Source: JAAYCI01 sp964370445 | Lineage (GTDB): Bacteria; Bacillota; Clostridia; Oscillospirales; Ruminococcaceae | NCBI GenBank assembly: GCA_964370445.1 | Contig: CAYJJK010000140.1 | Span: 1-5,126 of the forward strand | Length of the DNA: 5,126 bases | Direction of reading: 5' to 3' | Part shown: piece after piece, positions 1 through 5,126 of the stretch | Position numbering within the stretch: the first letter of the stretch is position 1 | Layout: each line of letters begins with the position of its first letter | Made by a program: the position numbers and the translations under genes | The notes under the pieces: model-generated | What the model saw: the letters and a program-made list of their open reading frames with translations, nothing else | Databases searched by the model: none | What the model was told of the DNA's origin: nothing

Positions 1-268
1 CAACAAGTAATTTGAGTTCAGGTAGTTCAAAATCCCTTTGTGAAACAAAGTAGTCATATGTTTTACTTTTACGGCAAACGATATCCACGCCAAACAATCT
101 AAGTGCTTCCATATCATCATAAATTGTTTTTCTTTCTGCCTTTATCCCCAATTGATCGAGTTCTGCAATAATTTGCCGAACCGTCAATGTATGGTTTTCA
201 TCTGTTTTTTCGTGCAAAATTTTACTTAAATAAAGAAGCTTTAGTTTTTGATTTGCTGATTTTGGCAT
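1..268 (-). CDS. WYL-family HTH transcriptional regulator, N-terminal part (runs off left edge)
   Basis: The first 89 residues of a cytoplasmic DNA-binding regulator are visible, starting MPKSANQKLKLLYLSKIL; the gene continues beyond base 1. Residues about 5-65 look like the winged-helix HTH (HTH_11 type) at the start of WYL-domain regulators: a first helix (NQKLKLLYLSKIL), a second helix (VRQIIAELDQLGI) and a recognition helix (ERKTIYDDMEALRLFG), then a wing (VDIVCRKSKTYDYFV) and the linker FELPELKLL that usually leads into the WYL domain. The WYL domain itself lies outside the window, so the family call rests on the N-terminus. The ATG follows the TAA of the ADP-ribosylglycohydrolase gene with no gap and has a GGAGGT site 7 bases upstream, so this is the third gene of an operon and probably translationally coupled. 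Known WYL proteins of this layout sense a ligand and repress or activate nearby operons, often defence genes; autoregulation of this operon is inferred. Confidence 0.85.
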   Translation of the reverse strand, partial: MPKSANQKLKLLYLSKILHEKTDENHTLTVRQIIAELDQLGIKAERKTIYDDMEALRLFGVDIVCRKSKTYDYFVSQRDFELPELKLLV

Positions 269-1492
269 TTATACTACCTCCAGCTCACGCATCCTATCTA
301 TCACCTTTGAAAAAGTGCCATCCTGAATGCACTCGCTAATGGTTCTCTCACAAAACCTATCTTTACGCAGGTAATAAGTGTTTATCGCAAGTAGCAACTC
401 CATATTTGCATGGCTTATAGCGCCGGACATCACATCGGCATTTTCTTTTACACTGTAATAATGCAATGTTTCAAAATAATTATAGTCCATATATCCGTTG
501 TCATAAGAGATATGACGGTATTCACTCTCATTTATTTCATGCTGTGCGCATCTGTAATAACCATCAAAAGGCTTATAAACTAAAGCAAATTTAGCACATA
601 ATTTTTGTATATCATCTAGCTTTACAACGCTGTTTATCCAGTTCTGTGGTATGCCCTGGGAACCGTAATATATTCCTGCAAGGCCACCTGCTATTGCAGC
701 GGTTGTGTCGGTATCTTCACCCAAATTGACGGCTTTCAGCACACATTCTTTGTAAGTATTTGTTGTAAAAAATGACCACAACACAGCTTCCAGTGTATGA
801 ACAACATACCCACTTGATTTAATTTCATCTTCTTTTAAAGTATGGATATCTTCACTTTGTATTCTTTTGAAATTTATGAGCTCCTTTTCTTTGCCGTAGA
901 AATCATTTATGTGAATCATCGTTTGTCTCAGTGCCTTTTCCTTTTTGTATCCTTTCAAAAGTTCTGAGGCAAACTGTACATATACCGCGCATGCAATCTT
1001 TGAGCGCACATGAGCATGGGTAAGTGCAGATATATTTTCTACGATTTCGAATTTCTTTTTTAGTGGCATGCCCATGGTGTAAAACACAAGCGGAAGCATG
1101 CGCATAAGCGACCCGTTGCCATTGTCAAATTCATCACCGCCACCCGAGTTTACTGCAGGAACATCTGCTGCGAAATTGTATAGTGCATTTCGAGTGCCAA
1201 TGCCGACATCGAATGCCTCACCGTGGGCAGACCTATATCCATCTGTCAACCAATTCGAAAATTTAAACATCATATCGTCATAGTCAACACCCACCAGAAA
1301 ACTTTCCATCGTACACAGTGTCATAGACGTATCGTCGGACCAAGTTCCTTTGGGTTGGTTGTAGGTTCCGAATTCTCGCATATCGATAACAGGATTTTTT
1401 CGCAAACTTTCACGGCTATTAAATTCAACCGGAACACCCAAAGCATCCCCCACAACAAACCCAAGTATTGCACCATATACTTTATGTGGCAC
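269..1492 (-). CDS. ADP-ribosylglycohydrolase family protein with DUF6508-like C-terminal domain
   Basis: This is a DraG/ARH-type hydrolase (ADP_ribosyl_GH family), expected to cleave the N- or O-glycosidic bond of ADP-ribosylated protein, nucleic acid or small molecule using a two-metal (Mg) centre in the cytoplasm. With GTG at 1492 as residue 1 (407 residues), the family landmarks are GDALGVPVEF at 15-24, the metal-binding TWSDDTSMT at 50-58, GNGSLMR at 125-131, LTHAH at 157-161, and the second metal motif GEDTDTTAA at 258-266 followed by GGLAGIYYG. All expected acidic metal ligands are present, so it looks active. Residues about 319-407 are additional and resemble DUF6508 (ELLLAINTYYLRKDRFCE, then QDGTFSKVIDRMREL). 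The GTG has an AAAGGTGG site 7 bases upstream and places the conserved GAILG strand near the N-terminus, as usual in the family. An in-frame ATG at 1570 would add 26 unconserved residues and overlap the HIRAN stop. The substrate cannot be told from sequence. Confidence 0.9.
   Translation of the reverse strand: MPHKVYGAILGFVVGDALGVPVEFNSRESLRKNPVIDMREFGTYNQPKGTWSDDTSMTLCTMESFLVGVDYDDMMFKFSNWLTDGYRSAHGEAFDVGIGTRNALYNFAADVPAVNSGGGDEFDNGNGSLMRMLPLVFYTMGMPLKKKFEIVENISALTHAHVRSKIACAVYVQFASELLKGYKKEKALRQTMIHINDFYGKEKELINFKRIQSEDIHTLKEDEIKSSGYVVHTLEAVLWSFFTTNTYKECVLKAVNLGEDTDTTAAIAGGLAGIYYGSQGIPQNWINSVVKLDDIQKLCAKFALVYKPFDGYYRCAQHEINESEYRHISYDNGYMDYNYFETLHYYSVKENADVMSGAISHANMELLLAINTYYLRKDRFCERTISECIQDGTFSKVIDRMRELEVV
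276..281 (-). promoter_or_regulatory. Ribosome binding site of the WYL regulator gene
   Basis: GGAGGT lies 7 bases before the ATG at 268. It is the best Shine-Dalgarno match among those examined in the window, and it sits inside the last codons of the ADP-ribosylglycohydrolase gene. It fixes the regulator's start and suggests strong translation of the regulator relative to its upstream neighbours. Confidence 0.85.
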
Positions 1493-1499
1493 AATATCA

Positions 1500-1507
1500 C
1501 CACCTTT
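1500..1507 (-). promoter_or_regulatory. Ribosome binding site deciding the GTG start of the ADP-ribosylglycohydrolase
   Basis: AAAGGTGG (core AGGTGG) ends 7 bases before GTG at 1492-1490. The competing ATG at 1570 has only a poor purine stretch (GAAGTGA) directly in front of it. This spacing supports the GTG start and leaves a 70-base gap after the HIRAN stop. Confidence 0.65.
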
Positions 1508-1509
1508 TA

Positions 1510-1546
1510 TATTTTCACCATGCTTATGTGTACAATGAAAAGGATA
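1510..1546. repeat. Partial second copy of the HIRAN promoter region, upstream of the ADP-ribosylglycohydrolase start
   Basis: Bases 1524-1546 match 1929-1951 at 20 of 23 positions, including 13 identical bases (TTATGTGTACAAT). The similarity continues with small gaps through 1510-1523 versus 1917-1928 (TATTTT, ACCA). This copy keeps the TTGTAC -35-like box and has a TATAAA box 18 bases away on the minus strand, but lacks the outer arm of the inverted repeat. It ends 18 bases before the GTG start of the ADP-ribosylglycohydrolase, so it may be a second binding site for the same regulator. Confidence 0.55.
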
Positions 1547-1562
1547 GCCGCTTCCCCAAAAT

Positions 1563-1853
1563 TCACACATTCACTTCGCACACAATTCCTTTTGGTAAAA
1601 CAAACTTAATGACCGCCTCGCATGTACACTCAAATTTGTCGTAAAGTCTTCCCGCGCTCATACAATCACCTATCACTGTATAGGGGCTATTGGCTACATA
1701 TCCAATTTTTCCAAGCGGAAATAATTCAGCCATGATCGCTTCATTATCATGTTCATTTTGTGTGTCTTTTCGTAAAGTAATCACTTGCTCTTTTTCAAAA
1801 GCTTCCTGCCCAAAATAATGAGACAAACCTGTTATTGTTACAAAGTTTTCCAT
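1563..1853 (-). CDS. Stand-alone HIRAN domain protein
   Basis: This 96-residue protein consists almost entirely of a HIRAN domain. Visible hallmarks are the opening strand ITGLSHYFG (7-15), the L-R-K-D-x-x-N-E-x-D-N-E-A-I segment (27-40) matching the family's L-x-x-E-P-x-N-x-x-D-x-x-A-I pattern, the KIGYVANS strand (49-56) matching the I-G-Y-V-P signature, and a closing strand after GRLYDKF (69-75). In eukaryotic HLTF/Rad5 this fold binds 3' single-stranded DNA ends at stalled forks; bacterial stand-alone copies are poorly characterised. The ATG at 1853 has AGGAG 5 bases upstream. It is the first gene of an operon with the ADP-ribosylglycohydrolase and WYL regulator, behind the only clear promoter candidate in the window. 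No signal peptide or membrane segment is seen. DNA-end binding is inferred from the fold; whether this copy binds DNA is unknown. Confidence 0.82.
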   Translation of the reverse strand: MENFVTITGLSHYFGQEAFEKEQVITLRKDTQNEHDNEAIMAELFPLGKIGYVANSPYTVIGDCMSAGRLYDKFECTCEAVIKFVLPKGIVCEVNV

Positions 1854-1858
1854 ATTTA

Positions 1859-1863
1859 CTCCT
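1859..1863 (-). promoter_or_regulatory. Ribosome binding site of the HIRAN gene
   Basis: AGGAG is separated by 5 bases (TAAAT) from the ATG at 1853. The spacing is short but functional, and no competing in-frame start lies upstream in this reading frame close to a better site. Confidence 0.75.
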
Positions 1864-1912
1864 GTTCTTTATTGGGATTCCTATATTGCAAACATCCGTG
1901 GTGCTTGTCTTA

Positions 1913-1940
1913 ATTGTATTTTACCACATTATGTGTACAA
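1913..1940 (-). promoter_or_regulatory. Candidate sigma-A type promoter of the HIRAN/ADP-ribosylglycohydrolase/WYL operon
   Basis: A -35 candidate TTGTAC (1940-1935; first three bases match consensus) and a -10 candidate TACAAT (1918-1913; five of six match) are separated by 16 bases. Transcription would begin near 1906 and give a leader of about 50 bases before the HIRAN ATG. An overlapping alternative is the extended -10 TGGTAAAAT with no good -35. The inner arm of the inverted repeat occupies the spacer, so a protein bound there would be expected to block RNA polymerase. Confidence 0.5.
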
Positions 1941-1970
1941 TAAAACGGACAATAAAAGGCAATGTGGTAA
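1921..1970. repeat. Perfect 10-bp inverted repeat around the promoter, candidate operator
   Basis: TTACCACATT at 1921-1930 is the exact reverse complement of AATGTGGTAA at 1961-1970, with a 30-base spacer. The arms start 40 bases apart, close to four helical turns, so a dimer or two dimers could bind the same face. One arm lies between the -35 and -10 boxes, the other upstream of the -35. The outer arm is also part of a small local dyad at 1960-1976 (CAATG...CATTG, with TGGTAACCA inside). The obvious candidate binder is the WYL regulator encoded at the end of the operon, but this is inferred. Confidence 0.6.
1937..1960. repeat. 12-base direct repeat inside the inverted repeat
   Basis: ACAATAAAACGG (1937-1948) is followed at once by ACAATAAAAGGC (1949-1960). 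Ten of twelve positions agree, with the first nine identical. The pair fills most of the spacer of the inverted repeat and includes part of the candidate -35 box. It may be part of an operator or simply low-complexity AT-rich sequence. Confidence 0.4.
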
Positions 1971-2110
1971 CCATTGTCTTTTATCCGTATCCGGTTATTT
2001 AAAACACCTTGAGTTCCTTGTTTCTTTAATTGCACAAACAATATTTTCTTCTTCGTTTTTGGTTTGCCTCCATCCTACATCACAAGAACAACTCTACTCA
2101 TTCTTGGTTT

Positions 2111-2503
2111 TTATATGTTTTCACTTCCCTCTTTTAACCGTTTGATAATCGGCAAATCTGCCGGGCAAAACGAAAAGTCGTCCACTTCGTCAATGCGAAC
2201 CCATTTCAAATCGTTGTGTTCTATTTTTCTTGGTGTGCCACTTTCAATTTCCGTATTGTACAAGGTGAGTTCTACTGAAAAACTTTCATATTCATGCACG
2301 ATTTCCATAAAAACATCTTTCACCCGAACCGCAACGCCAAGCTCCTCTTTGCACTCTCTTACTAGGGCTTGCTCTTTACTTTCGCCTTCGTCCACCTTTC
2401 CGCCAACAAACTCCCACAAAAGCGCCTGTGCTTTGTTTTGGGGGCGTTGCCCGATTAAAAATGTATCGCCCTCCCATATCAGTGCTGCCACAACTTTTAA
2501 CAT
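2111..2503 (-). CDS. MutT-type Nudix hydrolase
   Basis: This 130-residue cytoplasmic enzyme has a complete Nudix box at residues 35-57: G35, E41, R49, E50, E53, E54, G56, V57, with correct spacing (G-x5-E-x7-R-E-U-x-E-E-x-G-U). It should cleave a nucleoside diphosphate linked to another group, with Mg held by the box glutamates. The N-terminal strand VVAALI, the GQRP segment and the C-terminal PADLPII resemble the MutT/NudG group (8-oxo-dGTP or pyrimidine triphosphate pyrophosphohydrolases). The residue before the box is V33 (WEFVGGK) where E. coli MutT has proline, and the C-terminal motif has Asp where MutT has the base-contacting Asn, so the substrate may differ. It starts 4 bases after the helicase stop, with only a weak GGGG stretch in front of it, so coupled translation is likely. 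ADP-ribose compounds are a possible but untested substrate. Confidence 0.9.
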   Translation of the reverse strand: MLKVVAALIWEGDTFLIGQRPQNKAQALLWEFVGGKVDEGESKEQALVRECKEELGVAVRVKDVFMEIVHEYESFSVELTLYNTEIESGTPRKIEHNDLKWVRIDEVDDFSFCPADLPIIKRLKEGSENI

Positions 2504-2507
2504 CGGC

Positions 2508-5126
2508 TTACCCCATTACAAGTTTATTTGTTTTCTTTAAGAATTTTGCCGGAATTGGCCTCTCTAATTTCCATGTGATGCTCATGGGCTTGGACCCCTC
2601 GTGCTGCACATAGTTTGCACTCCCAAGATAGGTGTACGCCGCTGCACTGCCTAACATTTTATCGGCCTTATATTCACGCACAAAAAGCAATATTTTATTG
2701 CCTGTTTCTCTGTGCGAAATATATCGGCGACCGGCCGCAGAGTGCTCGGCCGTTGTGCTTTGGCTTTGCCAATGAAAAAGAACATCATTGATAGAGTAAT
2801 CGTGATACATCGTTGTTGGCGAATAGTCTTTGTCGGCCTTGTTCAGTGTTACAAAAAACACGTCTATCTTTTTATCGGGCAAATATTTCACCCCTTCACG
2901 CACGGTTGAAGGTTTGAGAAAATCGAGTGCCACCAGTATCTGATCTCGTGAATATGTGCAGTGTAAATCAAGCGGACAAGCAAAGCCAAGTGAAACCGGT
3001 TCATCAATAAAATCAATTTTGTCGTAGTTATACTGCAAAATTTCCATCAGCTCTGCGCACAAAACCGGGCAATTTCTGAGCTTTTCAAATCCATCGTGAA
3101 TAGAGGCAAAACCGCATTCTTCAAACGGTTTTTGCCATATGGTAAAATGCAGCATTTGCAGCATGCGCCTGTCACATTCACTTTCATCCCCTGTATGCCC
3201 GCGAAGGAGCTTTATGGTGAATTTTATCAGCCTGCGTGAATCCACCACAGCAAACCGAGCCATTGCTTTTGTAAGCACCTCTTCTAATTCTTCAAAGAAA
3301 TCTTCTTTCACACCGGCCATCACACACAGCCTAGAAAAACCGCCTTTTGCATAGATGGTTCGGATATCGAGATGGTAGTAGCTCAAAAAATTTTTGAGGT
3401 TCAGCGGCAAACCACTGTCTTCTTCAAATGTAGCAATGCGGGAAACAAGCCCCACTTTGCCACTGAAGGACGACTTGATATTGTCCAGTATGGTTTTTTG
3501 CGCTTTTTTCTCAAGCTGAATATAACAACCTTTTGGCACAGAGATAAAACCGTCTTTGAGCTCTCTTTGCACGCTTTTGGTCGAATTCGAAAGCAATGCC
3601 GCAAACTTATCCTCAAAATTATACTTTTTGTTGGCTCTGCCGATAAAATCAAGCACGGTAAGGCACTCTTTATTCTCTGCAAGACGCAGCCCGCGGCCAA
3701 GCTGCTGTAAAAACACAGTCAGCGATTCCGTGGGGCGCAGAAACAAAACGGTGTTTACCTCGGGAATATCCACACCCTCGTTGTAGATGTCCACCACAAA
3801 GATAAAGCGCACTTTGCCGCTAACAAGGCTGTGTTTTGCCGTTTTTCTTTCTTCGTCCGGCGAATTCCCCGTTAAATACATGGAGGGTATGCCCTTTTCG
3901 TTCAAATAATTTGACATGAACTGCGCATGTTCTATCGAAACACAAAACCCAAGCCCTTTTACATCGTCTATATCGGTGACATATTTATGGATAGAGCGGA
4001 TAACCATGTCTGCTCTTTGGTTTGCAACCTCTGCGCCAAACGAATACAGCTTTGAAAGCTCCGCTTTGTCGTACCCGCCACGCACCCAGCGCAGTTTTTC
4101 TAAATCGACCGTATCGCTTACCCCAAAATACTGAAAGGGGCTGAGTAGTTTTCTATCGATCGCCTCCGGCAACCTAATTTCTGCCGCCACTCTGTAATCG
4201 AAAAACCGTAAAATATCTTTGCCGTCCATGCGCTCGGGGGTAGCCGTAAGCCCCAGCAATATTTTGGGCTTATAGTAGGCAAGCAGCTTTTGATAGGTGG
4301 GCGCCGCCGCATGGTGGAATTCGTCCACAATGATATAGTCATAAAAATCTTGGGACGTTTTCTCGGTAAAGCTTTGCGAATGAAACGTTTGAATGGAAAT
4401 GAACAATTTATCCAGGCTATCCGGCCTATACGAGCCCACAAACATGTCCCCAAAATTGCTGTCTTTTAAAACGCCCCGAAAGGTATACAGGCTCTGTTTT
4501 AATATTTCTTCGCGATGTGCCACAAAAAGCAGCCTGCACGGTTTATCCGTGTTTTCCTTTGTAAATCCTTTATAATCAAATGCAGAGACAACGGTTTTGC
4601 CGGTGCCGGTGGCGGCCACAACCAAATTTCTGTAATACCCTCGCACTTCTCGCTCGGCTTTCAGCTTGTCTAAAATCTCTTGCTGATAGGAATAGGGCAT
4701 GATATCAAACGTAAAAGCGCTTTCGTCGTTGCTCGCAAAATACTTTTCTGCTTTTAGCGCTCTTGCAAGGCGCTCTTTTTGCTCTTCTGAATAATATTCA
4801 AACTCACTGCTGTTCCAATAACTTTCAAAGGTTGCCTTAATTTTATCTATGGTTTCGGGCAAATCCTTTTTCGTGATCTTCACATTCCATTCAAGCCCAC
4901 TGGAAATAGCGGCATTTGACAAATTGGAGGAACCCACATAGGCCGTGGTAAACCCTGTGTTGCGATAAAAAACATAGGTTTTTGCATGCAGCCTGGTTCG
5001 CTTTGTGTCGTAACTCACTTTCACCTTTGTGTTTGGCAGTTTGCGCAGTTCTTCAATGGCTTTCACATCGGTTGCCCCCATGTATGAGGTTGTAATGATG
5101 CGCAGTTCTCCCCCATTTTTGCTGAA
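2508..5126 (-). CDS. PLD-domain superfamily II helicase with DUF3427 C-terminus (5' end outside window)
   Basis: The open frame continues upstream of the ATG at 5081 to the window edge for 15 more codons (..LRIITTSY), and those residues belong to the conserved nuclease-like domain, so the true start lies outside. With that Met as residue 1, residues 1-90 are a phospholipase-D-like domain (RLHAK at 30-34, VGSSNLSNA at 49-57). The helicase core follows: motif I ATGTGKT (157-163), VAHR (187-190), motif II DEFHH (253-257), motif III LTATPERMDG (278-287), motif V NEGVDIPEVN (434-443) and motif VI QQLGRGLR (459-466). Residues from about 500 to 857 form the DUF3427 region, ending with KILLFVREY, GSAAAYTYLGSANYV and HEGSKPMSITW. 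Such proteins are ATP-driven nucleic-acid translocases with a possible nuclease or DNA-binding PLD domain; their cellular role is not established. Family members usually have a longer N-terminus, so more than a hundred residues may be missing. The gene is in one operon with the Nudix hydrolase. Confidence 0.93.
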   Translation of the reverse strand, partial: FSKNGGELRIITTSYMGATDVKAIEELRKLPNTKVKVSYDTKRTRLHAKTYVFYRNTGFTTAYVGSSNLSNAAISSGLEWNVKITKKDLPETIDKIKATFESYWNSSEFEYYSEEQKERLARALKAEKYFASNDESAFTFDIMPYSYQQEILDKLKAEREVRGYYRNLVVAATGTGKTVVSAFDYKGFTKENTDKPCRLLFVAHREEILKQSLYTFRGVLKDSNFGDMFVGSYRPDSLDKLFISIQTFHSQSFTEKTSQDFYDYIIVDEFHHAAAPTYQKLLAYYKPKILLGLTATPERMDGKDILRFFDYRVAAEIRLPEAIDRKLLSPFQYFGVSDTVDLEKLRWVRGGYDKAELSKLYSFGAEVANQRADMVIRSIHKYVTDIDDVKGLGFCVSIEHAQFMSNYLNEKGIPSMYLTGNSPDEERKTAKHSLVSGKVRFIFVVDIYNEGVDIPEVNTVLFLRPTESLTVFLQQLGRGLRLAENKECLTVLDFIGRANKKYNFEDKFAALLSNSTKSVQRELKDGFISVPKGCYIQLEKKAQKTILDNIKSSFSGKVGLVSRIATFEEDSGLPLNLKNFLSYYHLDIRTIYAKGGFSRLCVMAGVKEDFFEELEEVLTKAMARFAVVDSRRLIKFTIKLLRGHTGDESECDRRMLQMLHFTIWQKPFEECGFASIHDGFEKLRNCPVLCAELMEILQYNYDKIDFIDEPVSLGFACPLDLHCTYSRDQILVALDFLKPSTVREGVKYLPDKKIDVFFVTLNKADKDYSPTTMYHDYSINDVLFHWQSQSTTAEHSAAGRRYISHRETGNKILLFVREYKADKMLGSAAAYTYLGSANYVQHEGSKPMSITWKLERPIPAKFLKKTNKLVMG

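Larger units (their letters stand above)
1854..2110. other. Intergenic regulatory region between the Nudix and HIRAN genes
   Basis: These 257 bp carry no convincing gene. On the minus strand they hold, in order: AT-rich DNA after the Nudix stop with no strong GC-rich hairpin plus T-run, so readthrough from the helicase-Nudix operon is possible; the outer arm of a 10-bp inverted repeat; a 12-base tandem-like direct repeat; a candidate -35 box; the inner arm; a candidate -10 box; and a leader of about 50 bases with the HIRAN ribosome binding site. A short open stretch of roughly 55 codons ends at 1911 but has no credible start or ribosome binding site. Confidence 0.7.

Noticed and set aside
1506..1535. 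Second promoter (TTGTAC, 18 bases, TATAAA) before the ADP-ribosylglycohydrolase
   Set aside because: The predicted transcript start would fall after the ribosome binding site and only about 6 bases before the GTG, so it would make an almost leaderless message; kept only as a repeat, not as a promoter.
1960..1976. Local dyad CAATG...CATTG as an independent operator
   Set aside because: It overlaps the outer arm of the longer, perfect 10-bp repeat, and its inner and outer pairings exclude each other, so it is mentioned only as part of that repeat.
1911..2077. Open stretch of about 55 codons on the minus strand in the intergenic region (ends ..PFYCTHNVVKYN)
   Set aside because: It has no ATG, its only possible starts (TTG, GTG) lack a good ribosome binding site, and it covers the candidate promoter and operator. 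Its likeness to the ADP-ribosylglycohydrolase N-terminal extension is better explained by duplicated regulatory DNA.
2083..2112. Inverted repeat CAAGAA...TTCTTG followed by a T-run on the plus strand, as a terminator
   Set aside because: The stem is only 6 AT-rich pairs, the T-run is on the plus strand where no gene ends, and on the minus strand (after the Nudix gene) no T-run follows the stem.
2064..2540. 158-codon plus-strand open frame, and other plus-strand frames such as 1223-1609
   Set aside because: They lie opposite well-supported minus-strand genes (Nudix, ADP-ribosylglycohydrolase), show no recognisable domain and have no good ribosome binding site.
4118..4453. 111-codon minus-strand frame inside the helicase gene
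   Set aside because: It is an out-of-frame shadow of the helicase core, where the correct frame carries motifs II and III; its protein is rich in Arg, Ser and Pro with no domain.

Overview
The window reads as low-to-moderate G+C DNA from a Bacillota bacterium, most likely class Clostridia. The evidence is strong AGGAGG-type ribosome binding sites, AT-rich codons, and protein families whose sequences resemble clostridial members (a WYL-type regulator, a stand-alone HIRAN protein, a PLD-helicase-DUF3427 protein). No rRNA, tRNA, phage or plasmid gene and no CRISPR array was seen, and the species cannot be named from this window.

All five genes lie on the minus strand, so the window is transcribed from right to left. 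The right half (5126 to 2111) holds a large superfamily II helicase with an N-terminal phospholipase-D-like nuclease domain and a C-terminal DUF3427 region. Its 5' end runs off the window. Four bases after its stop comes a MutT-type Nudix hydrolase, clearly in the same transcript.

The interval 2110 to 1854 (257 bp) has no convincing gene. It holds a candidate promoter with a perfect 10-bp inverted repeat, one arm of which lies between the -35 and -10 boxes.

The left half (1853 to 1) is a second operon: a 96-residue stand-alone HIRAN protein, an ADP-ribosylglycohydrolase with an extra C-terminal domain (DUF6508-like), and the N-terminal 89 residues of a WYL-type HTH regulator that runs off the left edge. 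The last two genes touch (TAA directly followed by ATG), with a strong ribosome binding site inside the end of the upstream gene.

Together the genes combine DNA recognition and remodelling (HIRAN, PLD-helicase), nucleotide or ADP-ribose chemistry (Nudix, ADP-ribosylglycohydrolase) and a WYL regulator of a kind often found next to defence genes. Each gene family is known. A link to stress response or phage defence is an inference from gene content, not something the sequence proves. The most distinctive non-coding signals are the inverted repeat at the HIRAN promoter and a partial copy of that promoter region just before the ADP-ribosylglycohydrolase start.
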